Of a stretch of 64,000 nucleotides of DNA, positions 54,064 to 63,614 are shown piece after piece. A program made the position numbers and the translations under genes. How positions within the stretch are numbered: position 1 is the first letter of the stretch; every line of letters starts with the position of its first letter. The notes under the pieces are model-generated. The model was not told the origin of the DNA and searched no databases. It saw nothing but the letters and a program-made list of their open reading frames with translations. Where the stretch lies: contig NZ_LT670849.1 in assembly GCF_900142985.1 (NCBI RefSeq), forward strand, positions 1,054,001 through 1,118,000, in the 5' to 3' direction. Origin of the DNA: Bradyrhizobium erythrophlei. Its GTDB lineage: Bacteria; Pseudomonadota; Alphaproteobacteria; Rhizobiales; Xanthobacteraceae.

Positions 54064-54173
54064 GCGCAGGGAATGCCGGGCGCTCGATGCACCCGCAGCC
54101 TCGTATGCAAGCAAAAAAAGCATACGAGTGTAGTCACCACAGGTTCACCGGGTTCACCCGGCATTCCCTGCGC
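54064..54173. repeat. Long nested hairpin repeat
   Basis: A 17-bp perfect outer arm, GCGCAGGGAATGCCGGG (54064-54080) and its complement (54157-54173), encloses an inner hairpin CTCGTATGC/GCATACGAG (54100-54128) with an A-rich loop. The surrounding text (to about 54240) resembles a high-copy intergenic repeat that I recall from Bradyrhizobium genomes. It is often mis-annotated as a hypothetical gene on the minus strand. Confidence 0.65.
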
Positions 54174-54375
54174 GATTGGTTTTAACGGTTTCCTTCGTGC
54201 TCTCCCCGGTGAACGGGCTTTTTTGTCACCGTCGCAAGCCACAATGCGCGAGCATTGTCGCCGACTTGATATCAGCGTCGGGATATCAGGACCACACGAC
54301 TTCGCCGTCCGCGATAACGCCGCTCGTCTGGCGGCGCCACCTGCGTCCATCGCATCCCGCACCCAACGCTCGTGA

Positions 54376-55542
<1,167 letters not shown>

Positions 55543-55726
55543 TCCAGCGAACTTTATCGCCCTTGGTCCCCGTTTACTTCGGCACAGTTGCTCTTAATCA
55601 GGCGCGGGACGATGCAGAGTCTGCCCGTGATTTTAGCGCGCGATCAACTGCGGCACATTGGCACGACGGGCAAATCACCCTGCGATTGAAAATCCGTGTC
55701 AAGTGACGAACAATTTTTTGCGTGTC
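55543..55726. other. spacer right of the IS110 transposase
   Basis: No gene seen. It should hold the right end of the insertion. The stretch GGCACGACGGGCAAATCACC to about 55700 resembles a fragment that I recall as recurring between genes in Bradyrhizobium; this is from memory. Confidence 0.4.
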
Positions 55727-57112
55727 TCAGTCTGCGGTCCCGAGCGGCTTGTCATCTTTTGGCCTCTTGCGGGCGAGGCGGACAATCCGGTCGACGAACA
55801 ATTCAGCCGACCCGGTGTAGACATGCGGATCCAGCATTTCGTCAATTTTCTCAGGTGTCAGATTTCGTCTGATGTCCGGATTGTCCAGCAAGCCTTCCTT
55901 GAAAGACGCGTCGGCCTCGAAGACCTTCATGCAGATCTCGTAGACCATGTCGTGGGCCCTCTGCCGGCCGAATTTGGCGCCCAGTGCCATCATGACCGGC
56001 TCGGACATCAGCAGACCCTTCTGGAGCCACAGATTGCGCTCCATGTTTTGCGGCTTCACGGTCAGGCCAGCCACGACGGCAACTGCTTTTTTGGCGGCCG
56101 CATCCGCCAGGCAGCATGCCCGTGAGATGAACTCTCGCTCAGTCTGCAAACCGATCTTGTCGCGTTCGTGCTCCGTCATCATGGCTTCCAGCGCCAGCGG
56201 CGCCGTGCTGCGCAGGACCCTCGAGATCGCGACGATCGTTTCGCAGGTTGGCGGATTGCGCTTGTGCGGCATCGTGCTGCTGCCGACCTTGCCCGGCGAG
56301 AATGGCTCTTCAAGTTCGGCGAATTCTGTCTTCTGCAGGGAGTAAATCTCATGCGCCATTCGGCCGATCGTCGATGTGCTAATCGCGAGGACGCAGACCA
56401 ATTCGGCGATACGGTCCCGCGACGACTGCCACGAGATCTGTGGGCAGGCCAGGCCGAGTTCATTCATCAAGCCGCGGTGAACCTGCTCGCCATGGGCCCC
56501 GAGAGCAGCGAGTGTGCCGACGGCTCCCCCGAACTGGCCAACCAGCACCCGTCGCCGCATTTCCTGAAAACGCTCGAGATTACGGCAGAGTTCATCCAGC
56601 CATTGGGCCGCCTTGAAGCCAAATGTGATGGGAAGAGCTTGCTGACCGTGTGTGCGGCCAGCCATGACTGTGGATTTATGCGCCTCGGCAAGGTCCGCGA
56701 GGTTGCTTAACAGCCGCCGGGTGGCTGCTTCGATCTCGTCGAGAGCCTCACGCAACTGCAAGATCGTCCCGGTATCCATGATATCCTGCGTTGTCGCGCC
56801 CCAGTGAACAAATTCGCCGGTATCGCCGTCGCAGACTTTTTTTATGGCACGGACAAGCGGCACGATGGGATGGCTTGTCCGGTCCATTTCGCGCTTCATC
56901 TCGTCGAGATCGAAAAGCTCGACCTTGGCTTTGCGGCTTATTTCGTCCGCTGCCGCCTGCGGTATAACACCGAGCCGTGCCTCCACACGCGCAAGCGCTG
57001 CTTCCACGTCCAGCCATTTCTGGACGGTATTCTCGTCGCTGAAGATGCGCCGCGTTGCCTCGGTGCTGAACTGGTCCCCAAACAACCTGCTATCAATGAC
57101 ATAGGCGGCCAT
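55727..57112 (-). CDS. fumarase/aspartase-superfamily lyase (PurB/PcaB-like)
   Basis: A 461-aa member of the superfamily that includes adenylosuccinate lyase and 3-carboxy-cis,cis-muconate cycloisomerase. The signature GSSTMPHKRNP is near residues 278-288. FVHWGATTQDIMDTG (about 90-104) and GRTHGQQALPITFG match the catalytic regions. The real substrate is unclear; the partner gene is a binding protein for organic acids, so a catabolic lyase is more likely than PurB. ATG 57112 is chosen with GGGAGAAAA just upstream. It follows the Bug gene on the same strand (25-base gap). Confidence 0.88.
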   Translation of the reverse strand: MAAYVIDSRLFGDQFSTEATRRIFSDENTVQKWLDVEAALARVEARLGVIPQAAADEISRKAKVELFDLDEMKREMDRTSHPIVPLVRAIKKVCDGDTGEFVHWGATTQDIMDTGTILQLREALDEIEAATRRLLSNLADLAEAHKSTVMAGRTHGQQALPITFGFKAAQWLDELCRNLERFQEMRRRVLVGQFGGAVGTLAALGAHGEQVHRGLMNELGLACPQISWQSSRDRIAELVCVLAISTSTIGRMAHEIYSLQKTEFAELEEPFSPGKVGSSTMPHKRNPPTCETIVAISRVLRSTAPLALEAMMTEHERDKIGLQTEREFISRACCLADAAAKKAVAVVAGLTVKPQNMERNLWLQKGLLMSEPVMMALGAKFGRQRAHDMVYEICMKVFEADASFKEGLLDNPDIRRNLTPEKIDEMLDPHVYTGSAELFVDRIVRLARKRPKDDKPLGTAD

Positions 57113-57137
57113 GTTTTCTCCCGCTGGTTTTGAAAAT

Positions 57138-58118
57138 TTAGTCTGCGTGAAGGTTCGCTTCCCGGACGACATTGCCCCATTTCACCGTCTCATCGGCGAT
57201 GAAGCGCGCGAAATCGGCCGGTGAATTTGCAAAAGCGGTTGCGCCCTGTTCGCCAAGCTGCGCGATCAATTTGGGATCAGCGAGGCTTGCGTTGATTTCC
57301 TTGTTGAGCCTCCCGACAATTTCGGCCGGCGTATTCTTCGGGGCGCCAATCCCGTACCAGCCGCTGGCCTCAAATCCCGTCAAAAACTCGCCCACGGCCG
57401 GAACGTCGGCAAGCGCGTCAGATCGCTTCGCGGTGGTAACCGCCAGAGCCCGCAGACTTCCGGACCGGATGTGTTGGATACAGGCAGGCATGGTGCTGAA
57501 AAACACCTGAACCTGTCCTCCCAGCAGATCGGTGATCGCGGGGCTCGCGCCGCGATATGGAACGTGAACGAGGTTGACGCCCGCCATGATCTTGAACAGT
57601 TCACCGGATATATGCGTGCCGCTACCGACGCCGGCCGATGCCATGTTGAGCTTGCCGGGATTGGCCTTGGCGAGCCCTATGAATTCGGGGACCGTGCTGG
57701 CCTTTACCGACGGACTCAACACCATCACGTAAGGCTCGCGCGCGATCGAGGCGACCGGCGTGATGTCTTGCATGAAATCGAAACTGAGATTTTTGTAGAG
57801 CGTCGCATTGATTGAATTCGGCGGGCTAATCAAAAGCAGCGAGTAGCCGTCGGCACGAGCCCTCACGACGGCCTCCGTTGCGATATTGGTGCCAGCCCCC
57901 GGGCGGTTCTCGATCACGAATGGCTGGCCGAGCCGTTCTGAAAGCCACTGCCCGATGAGACGCGCCATGATGTCGGTGCCACCACCGGCCGCGAAGCCCA
58001 CCACAATGCGAACCGGCCGGGCGGGAAACTCGATCGCCCATGCCAGGCGCGATGGCGAAATAGGAAACGCCGCCGTGGCTGCGGCGAGGCGCAAAAAATG
58101 GCGGCGAAAAAGCTCCAT
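57138..58118 (-). CDS. Bug/TctC-type periplasmic binding protein
   Basis: Tripartite tricarboxylate transporter receptor (Bug) family, binding carboxylates in the periplasm. The signal region contains FRRHFLRLAAATAAF, a Tat-like twin-arginine motif. Typical blocks follow: ARPVRIVVGFAAGGGTDIMAR, ENRPGAGTNIATEAV, and VHVPYRGASPAITDLLGG. At 326 aa it is standard. No TctA/TctB membrane genes are adjacent, as is common for orphan Bug proteins. It lies just upstream of the lyase gene, so the two probably form an operon for uptake and cleavage of an acid. Confidence 0.92.
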   Translation of the reverse strand: MELFRRHFLRLAAATAAFPISPSRLAWAIEFPARPVRIVVGFAAGGGTDIMARLIGQWLSERLGQPFVIENRPGAGTNIATEAVVRARADGYSLLLISPPNSINATLYKNLSFDFMQDITPVASIAREPYVMVLSPSVKASTVPEFIGLAKANPGKLNMASAGVGSGTHISGELFKIMAGVNLVHVPYRGASPAITDLLGGQVQVFFSTMPACIQHIRSGSLRALAVTTAKRSDALADVPAVGEFLTGFEASGWYGIGAPKNTPAEIVGRLNKEINASLADPKLIAQLGEQGATAFANSPADFARFIADETVKWGNVVREANLHAD

Positions 58119-58484
58119 GATAATCCTCTCGGCACATAACGATTTGAGATCGCAGCAGCAAAGCAGGTTATCGAAAGTTCAAAACGCTCACTAAATACCG
58201 TCAATCGCTCGGCAAATGCAGCCGAGTACGACGACGTGACCCTGCATAGCAATATTTTCGAGTGAAAGCTGGATGACCAAGTCCACTTGAATGGATTTTC
58301 GAATTTTTTTGGCGCGGTTCATCGAAAAGCCGGTCACGCGCGTCAGCCAACTGATGAAGCCGTGGCAACCTCCGCGAGAATATGATAGCCTCGATCTTCT
58401 GCTCACGGGACTTGTTCAAAATGTCCCGGTGCGGAGCGACATCAGCGGGCTCAAGACCCGTCGCCGTCGAACAGGGAGACGCTC
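58119..58484. other. 366-bp non-coding spacer
   Basis: The region between the Bug gene and the DUF6152 gene (divergent). Minus-strand frames at 58191-58406 give only low-quality peptides, which I do not call as genes. It must contain promoters for both sides. No repeat or hairpin stands out. Confidence 0.5.
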
Positions 58485-58910
58485 ATGGTACGACGACGAC
58501 TGGCCATGCTTCTGGCGACCGGCGCGCTGGCGCTGACTGCGGCGCCGATATTAGCGCACCATTCCTTCGCGATGTTTGATCGGGAGCACCAGATCGATCT
58601 CGAAGGCACCGTGCAGGAATTCAGGTTCGTCAATCCACACACCTTCATCAATCTCGTCGTGAAGCAGGACGACGCCAGCACAGTGACCTGGAGTCTTGAG
58701 GGTCAGAGTCCGGCTGCGCTTGTCCGGGGCGGCTGGACCAGCAAGACCCTCAAGGCAGGCGATGAGCTCAAGATGCGGATTGCGCCCTTACGCAGCGGCG
58801 CGCCGGGCGGCGCCTGGGCGCCCAATCAGATCGCCTTCCGCGACGGACGCGAGCTCGATGCGTCACAGAGCAGCATCGGCTTCCCAGACTCGGCCGGGTT
58901 GGAGCGCTAA
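58485..58910 (+). CDS. DUF6152 exported protein
   Basis: A small exported protein (141 aa). The signal peptide is AMLLATGALALTAAPILAHH (about residues 7-25). HHSFAMFDREHQI and VQEFRFVNPHTFINLVV are the blocks I associate with DUF6152: a beta-rich fold with an N-terminal HHS that may bind metal once the signal is cut. Its function is unknown. A GGAGACGC ribosome binding site lies just before ATG 58485. It is followed 18 bases later by a second exported protein that seems to be its regular neighbour. Confidence 0.85.
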   Translation: MVRRRLAMLLATGALALTAAPILAHHSFAMFDREHQIDLEGTVQEFRFVNPHTFINLVVKQDDASTVTWSLEGQSPAALVRGGWTSKTLKAGDELKMRIAPLRSGAPGGAWAPNQIAFRDGRELDASQSSIGFPDSAGLER

Positions 58911-58927
58911 TGTAGGGAGGCGGCGTG

Positions 58928-59785
58928 ATGACCTTTTCGCGCTTGATCGCATCGGTAACACTTCCGGCTACGCTCTCGGTTACGCTCTTGGCCTTGCTGA
59001 TATCAGCGGCGTCAGGCGCACGGGCCGAGGGTGAAGGAACATATCCTGACTGGGGCGGACAGTGGTTTCGCACCGGCGGCGTCCAGTTCGACCCGACCAA
59101 GCCGCTCGGCCGTGGCCAGCAAGCGCCGCTCACGGCGGAATACCAGGCCAAGTTGGATGCGAGCATTGCCGATATCGCGGCCGGCGGCCAGGGACTGAAC
59201 GATCACACATCGTGCCTGCCGCACGGCATGCCGCGGATGATGAACGCGGTCTATCCGATGGAGTTCATCGTCCAGCCGAAGATCACCTACATTCTGTTTG
59301 AGGAGAACCTGCCGCGCCACATCTATACCGACGGCCGCGCCTGGCCAGCCGAACCCGAGCCCTCTTTTGCGGGTTACTCGATCGGCCATTGGGTGGATGA
59401 AGACGGCAAGGGACGCCTCAATCTGCTCGAGATCGAGACCCGCCACATGAAGGGCCCGCGCACGTTCGAGGGGAGCGGCCTGCCGCTGCACGAGGACAAT
59501 GAGACGGTCATCAAGGAGCGCATCTTCCTCGACAAGGAAAAGCCGGACCTTCTCCATGACGAGATCACCGTCATGGATCACGCGCTCACCCGCCCGTGGA
59601 CGGTCACCAAGAGCTATCGCCGTGAACGCAACGCGGTCTGGCTTCCCAACGAATGCGCCGAGGACAACCGCCACGTCATTATCGGCAAGGAACACTACAT
59701 GATCAGCGCGGACGGCCTGCTGATGCCGGCCAAGAAGGACCAGCCGCCGCCAGACTTGCGCTATTTCCGCCAGTCAAAAAAATGA
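58928..59785 (+). CDS. exported protein of unknown function (partner of the DUF6152 protein)
   Basis: A periplasmic protein of about 285 aa. Residues 1-34 form a long signal peptide (PATLSVTLLALLISAASGARA). The mature part includes GTYPDWGGQWFRTGGVQ, LPHGMPRMMNAVYPMEFIVQ, and RHIYTDGRAWP, ending with KDQPPPDLRYFRQSKK. I have seen such proteins beside DUF6152 genes but know no function; the HGMPR region suggests a possible binding pocket. ATG 58928 follows a GGGAGG site; GTG 58925 is one codon earlier. Confidence 0.8.
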   Translation: MTFSRLIASVTLPATLSVTLLALLISAASGARAEGEGTYPDWGGQWFRTGGVQFDPTKPLGRGQQAPLTAEYQAKLDASIADIAAGGQGLNDHTSCLPHGMPRMMNAVYPMEFIVQPKITYILFEENLPRHIYTDGRAWPAEPEPSFAGYSIGHWVDEDGKGRLNLLEIETRHMKGPRTFEGSGLPLHEDNETVIKERIFLDKEKPDLLHDEITVMDHALTRPWTVTKSYRRERNAVWLPNECAEDNRHVIIGKEHYMISADGLLMPAKKDQPPPDLRYFRQSKK

Positions 59786-59805
59786 CGGGGTGACGAGGGT
59801 CGCGC

Positions 59806-61542
59806 TCAGCGGGGCAGAAGGTTGGTCTTGGCAAGGTCAACCACCTCGTCGCCACGGCCGCTCATGACGGCGCGCAACACCCAGAGGCTGAAGCCCTTGA
59901 CCTGCTCCAGCGTGATCGTCGGGGGCATCGACAATTCCTGCGTCGCCGTCACCACGTCGAGGACGGCCGGGCCATCATGGGCGAGCATGGCCTTGATCGC
60001 GCCTTCCAGCTCTCCGGGATCCTCGACCCGGACGCCATGAATACCCATGGCGCGGGCCATGGCCGCGAAGTCGGGATTCTTGAGATCGACGCCGGTCTCG
60101 ATGAAACCGGCAGCCTTCATCTCCAGCGCCACAAAGCCGAGAACGCTGTTGTTGAAGATCACAACCTTCACCGGCAACTTCATCTGGGTCAGCGTGATCA
60201 GGTCACCCATCAGCATGGAAAAGCCGCCGTCGCCCGACATCGACACCACCTGCCGGCCCGGCTGCGCGGCCTGCACGCCGATCGCATGCGCCATCGCATT
60301 GGCCATCGAACCGTGAACCCAGGAGCCGATCAGGCGACGCCGGCCATTCATTTTCAGATAACGCGCGGCCCAGATGGTCGGCGTGCCGACATCGGCGGTG
60401 AACACTGCATCATCAGTGGCGTATTCGCCAATGAGGCGCGCGAGATATTGCGGATGAATTGGCTTCTGGCCCGGCTTGCCGCGCGCCAGTTCGTCGAGTC
60501 CGGAGCGGGCATCCCGGTAATGCGCGAGGCTGGCATCAAGGTGCTTGCGGTCGGCCTTTGCGTTGAGTTTCGGCAACAGCGCGGCGATGGTTTCGCCGAC
60601 ATCGCCGACGACGCCGAGATCGAGCTTGCAGCGGCGGCCGAGGTTCTCGGGACGGATATCGACCTGGGCAATGCTGATGCCGGTTGGAAAAAACTGCTTG
60701 TAAGGAAAATCGGTTCCAAGCATCAGCAGCGCGTCACAGGCATGCATCGCGGCATAGCCTGAGGAAAATCCGATGAAGCCGGTCATGCCGACATCGTACG
60801 GATTGTCATACTCGACATGATCCTTGCCACCGAGCGCGTGCACGATCGGACTCTTGAGTGTCTCCGCGAGCTTCATCAGTTGGTCGTGTGCGCCGGCGCA
60901 GCCGCGTCCGCAGAACAGCGTCACGCGTTTGGCGCCGTTGAGCAGAGCGGCGAGCGCGTTCAGTTCAGTGTCGGCGGGCCGCACCACGGGCGCCGGCGGC
61001 AGGAGCCCGGCATTGGGCGAGATCTCGCGCTTCGGCGCCGGGCGCAACGCGACGTCGCCCGGCAATACCAGCACGGCAACGCCGCGGCCACCGACGGCGG
61101 CGCGGATGGCGTTCTCCAGCATGTAGGGCAATTGCGTGGGATCGGACACCAACTCGCAATAATGGCTGCACTCGCGAAACAGGTCCTGGGGATGGGTCTC
61201 CTGAAAATAGCCGCCACCGATTTCCGCAGACGGAATTTGCGCCGCCAGTGCCAGCACCGGCGTGCGGCTGCGATGCGCGTCGAACAAACCGTTGATCAGG
61301 TGCAGATTGCCCGGACCGCAGGAGCCTGCGCAGACGGCGAGACCGCCGGTGATCTGGGATTCGCCTGCGGCAGCGAAGGCTGCGACTTCCTCGTGCCGGA
61401 CATGGACCCACTCGATCACTTCGCGCTTGCGCAATGCTTCGGTCAGGCCGTTCAGGCTATCGCCGACAATACCGAAGATGCGCTTCACGCCGGCCTGGGC
61501 GAGTGTTTCGGCGATGAGATCCGCAACATTGTCGATCCGCAT
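59806..61542 (-). CDS. poxB: thiamine-diphosphate pyruvate oxidase/dehydrogenase (PoxB-like)
   Basis: A ThDP-dependent enzyme of the PoxB or acetolactate-synthase-like group, 578 aa. The catalytic Glu51 is in [15 protein letters not shown]. The ThDP-binding GDGGF...NNS region is near residues 432-462 ([21 protein letters not shown]). Membrane/ubiquinone-coupled PoxB converts pyruvate to acetate and CO2, and the length and C-terminal [17 protein letters not shown] fit that type. ATG 61542 is chosen; a reading to 61794 adds 84 residues of no domain and overlaps the divergent GST promoter. It shares a 244-base spacer with GST. Confidence 0.9.
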   Translation of the reverse strand: MRIDNVADLIAETLAQAGVKRIFGIVGDSLNGLTEALRKREVIEWVHVRHEEVAAFAAAGESQITGGLAVCAGSCGPGNLHLINGLFDAHRSRTPVLALAAQIPSAEIGGGYFQETHPQDLFRECSHYCELVSDPTQLPYMLENAIRAAVGGRGVAVLVLPGDVALRPAPKREISPNAGLLPPAPVVRPADTELNALAALLNGAKRVTLFCGRGCAGAHDQLMKLAETLKSPIVHALGGKDHVEYDNPYDVGMTGFIGFSSGYAAMHACDALLMLGTDFPYKQFFPTGISIAQVDIRPENLGRRCKLDLGVVGDVGETIAALLPKLNAKADRKHLDASLAHYRDARSGLDELARGKPGQKPIHPQYLARLIGEYATDDAVFTADVGTPTIWAARYLKMNGRRRLIGSWVHGSMANAMAHAIGVQAAQPGRQVVSMSGDGGFSMLMGDLITLTQMKLPVKVVIFNNSVLGFVALEMKAAGFIETGVDLKNPDFAAMARAMGIHGVRVEDPGELEGAIKAMLAHDGPAVLDVVTATQELSMPPTITLEQVKGFSLWVLRAVMSGRGDEVVDLAKTNLLPR

Positions 61543-61786
61543 GGGAAAACCCTCTTTGCGTGAGGCTTGAGGCTGCACGCTACACTGCTCGGGAGGCTTG
61601 AGCCGCGCAAGACCGGCCAGATCAGATTTTCGCGACGGATTGCGGGCCTCGCCATTGCGCGGCCGCAATGCACTCCTCACAAACTCGTCGCTTGCTCTTT
61701 TCCGCAAAATTCGTGCAAGAAATGCCTCTCCGCCGGCCTTTGGCCAGCGTCCCCATTTTGCGGCAATAACGAAAAGGGAGATCTGA

Positions 61787-62473
61787 ATGCTCAAGTTCTA
61801 TTTCAACGGCGCCCCGAACCCGGCCAAAGTCGCGCTATTTCTCGAAGAGACCGGCCTGCCCTACGAACTGATCCCGGTCGATACCCGCAAGGGCGACCAG
61901 TTCAAGCCAGAATTCCTCAAGGTCAATCCGAACGGTAAGGTGCCGGCGATCAACGACGACGGAATTTCCGTTTTCGACTCAAACGCGATCCTGCTCTATC
62001 TCGGCGAAAAGACCGGCAAGTTCATGCCGGCCAACACGCCGCAAAACAAGGCGCTGCTCTACTCGTGGCTGATGTTCATTGCCACCGGCCTCGGTCCCTA
62101 TTCCGGACAGGCCGTGCATTTCAAGCACTTCGCGCCGAAGGACCTGGAATACGCGCATGACCGCTACCAGTTCGAGGCGAACCGCCACTACAAGATCCTC
62201 GACGATCACCTCGCCAAGAGCAAATACATGGTGGGCGATAGCTATTCCATCGTCGACATGGCGTTCTGGGGTTGGGTGCGCATGGCGCCGTACATTCTGG
62301 GCGATGACGCCTTCACGAAGTATCCCAACGTGAAGCGGCTCTTCGACGAAATCTCGGCACGGCCCGCAGCGTCGCGCGCGAGCACGCTAAAGGACAAGTT
62401 CACCTTCAAGACCGAGATGGACGACGAAGCCCGTCAGATCATGTTCCGTCATCTCAAGACCAAGGTGGCCTGA
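61787..62473 (+). CDS. glutathione S-transferase family protein
   Basis: A 228-aa GST. The N-terminal thioredoxin-like domain opens [20 protein letters not shown], with the cis-Pro motif [10 protein letters not shown] and [13 protein letters not shown] (glutathione binding). The C-terminal helical domain follows from about residue 88. It resembles the YfcG/Ure2p-like groups with an Asn/Ser-type active site. The substrate is unknown; detoxification is likely. AAAGGGAGAT precedes ATG 61787. A strong bidirectional terminator follows at 62492. Confidence 0.93.
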   Translation: MLKFYFNGAPNPAKVALFLEETGLPYELIPVDTRKGDQFKPEFLKVNPNGKVPAINDDGISVFDSNAILLYLGEKTGKFMPANTPQNKALLYSWLMFIATGLGPYSGQAVHFKHFAPKDLEYAHDRYQFEANRHYKILDDHLAKSKYMVGDSYSIVDMAFWGWVRMAPYILGDDAFTKYPNVKRLFDEISARPAASRASTLKDKFTFKTEMDDEARQIMFRHLKTKVA

Positions 62474-62491
62474 TCCGCCTTCCAGACGACG

Positions 62492-62523
62492 AAACGGCGT
62501 CCCGAGAGGGACGCCGTTTTTTC
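62492..62523 (+). terminator. strong bidirectional terminator
   Basis: AAACGGCGTCCC-GAGA-GGGACGCCGTTTT with a 4-nt loop and a run of T on the + strand. The A-run on the other side serves the convergent RidA-like gene. It lies 19 bases after the GST stop codon and the stop of the RidA-like gene is at its edge. Confidence 0.92.
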
Positions 62524-62942
62524 TACCCGTCGATCGCCGCGACCGCCTCGATCTCGATCAGCCACCCGGGCCGCATCAGGCGGCTCACGGCAACGAACGT
62601 ACTGGCCGGCGGCGCGGCAACATTCAGGTAGCGGTCGCGGATCGGGCGCAGCTTCGGCACGTCGGCCGGATCAACCTCGGGGCTAAGGAAGTAATTCAGC
62701 TTGACGATGTCGGCCATCGCGCCGCCAGCGGCTTCGACTGCAATCTTGAGGTTGGCGAAGACCTGCTCGACCTGAGCCTCAAAATCGCCCTCGCCGATGA
62801 TCTTGCCGGACGCATCACTCGGGACCTGGCCGGAAATATAGACGATCGTTCCGCTGACGACCTTGGCGACGTGCGAATACAGGGCCGGGCCCGGCGCAAT
62901 CAGACCTGTCGGGTTGATGAATTCCTTTGATGGCTTCGACAT
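62523..62942 (-). CDS. RidA-family (Rid) protein
   Basis: A 139-aa Rid/YjgF-type protein. LIAPGPALYSHVAKV, IVYISGQVPSDASGK and LRPIRDRYLNVAAPPASTFVAV are typical. In classic RidA the active-site Arg lies in the PAR-x-x-V stretch and deaminates imines such as 2-aminoacrylate. Here PAS replaces PAR, with the following LMRPGWLIEIEAVA aligned to the family end. A deaminase role is therefore doubtful, as in other Rid subgroups. Of three ATGs in a row I choose the third (62942), which leaves a GGAAG site at 6 bases. Confidence 0.88.
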   Translation of the reverse strand: MSKPSKEFINPTGLIAPGPALYSHVAKVVSGTIVYISGQVPSDASGKIIGEGDFEAQVEQVFANLKIAVEAAGGAMADIVKLNYFLSPEVDPADVPKLRPIRDRYLNVAAPPASTFVAVSRLMRPGWLIEIEAVAAIDG

Positions 62943-63069
62943 CATCATCTTCCATGTGGCAATGCCGGATTTGCGTCACGCCCTGATATCGCACATCCGC
63001 GACAGCCTTTTCAAAGCAAGATTTCATCCTGTCAAAACCTGCGACGCCCGCCACACGGAATATGTCATT

Positions 63070-63516
63070 TCAAATCGCCGCAGGTATTTTTGAGTCCGGG
63101 AATTTTCCCAGCGCCTTTTCGGTCAGGACCGAGTCGCAATACTCCCTGATCTCCTTGATCCTGCCGTCCGCGAGACGGAATATCAGGCAGTAGTCATTGT
63201 CGTAGCGCGCGCCCTCCCGCGTGACATTGTCGCCCTTGGCTTCCACCGCAACATAGTCGCCGTCGGCGATGAAGCGAAACGCGAGCGTGCGCGTCCGCTC
63301 GACAAGCCGCGTACGGACATGGCCGTGCAGGTCGTTCAGGATCGACTGCTTGCCCTCGAAGGTGCGTGACCAGGAATACTGGCCGGTCACGGTCCAGATC
63401 GCGTCGTCGGCGAGACTGGCGACGAACAATGCGCGGTCGCGCGCGGCGGGGTCGGGATTGCCGGCGGCGGCGAAAATCTCCTGGATCAATTTCTTGTTGC
63501 TGGCGGTGTCGCTCAT
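63070..63516 (-). CDS. NTF2-like/SnoaL-like protein
   Basis: A 148-aa protein of the cystatin-like NTF2 fold, of enzyme or binding type. KLIQEIFAAAGNPDPAARD gives the first helix, DDAIWTVTGQYSW the first beta part, and DGDYVAVEAKGDN with YCLIFRLADGRIKEIREYCD the curved sheet. The reaction is unknown. ATG 63516 is chosen; an upstream start (63573) adds 19 residues without a ribosome site. It is divergent from the LysR gene (97-base spacer), so that regulator may control it. Confidence 0.85.
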   Translation of the reverse strand: MSDTASNKKLIQEIFAAAGNPDPAARDRALFVASLADDAIWTVTGQYSWSRTFEGKQSILNDLHGHVRTRLVERTRTLAFRFIADGDYVAVEAKGDNVTREGARYDNDYCLIFRLADGRIKEIREYCDSVLTEKALGKFPDSKIPAAI

Positions 63517-63586
63517 GGCGGCCTCTTTCGGTTGAGTGAAGCACCCGCCGATCATTGCGCCACGGCCGATCATTCTTCCAATCGAT

Positions 63587-63614
63587 ATGAAATATGATAA
63601 CTATTCATTTCATG
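63587..63614. promoter_or_regulatory. AT-rich inverted repeat in the LysR/NTF2 spacer
   Basis: ATGAAAT (63587-63593) and ATTTCAT (63608-63614) form an inverted repeat spaced by 14 bases, in an AT-rich patch between divergent genes, as expected for a LysR-type operator. It overlaps the LysR start codon, so it may be an autorepression site or chance. Confidence 0.35.

Noticed and set aside
58191..58406. 71-codon minus-strand open frame in the spacer before the DUF6152 gene
   Set aside because: No domain, poor composition and no ribosome binding site.
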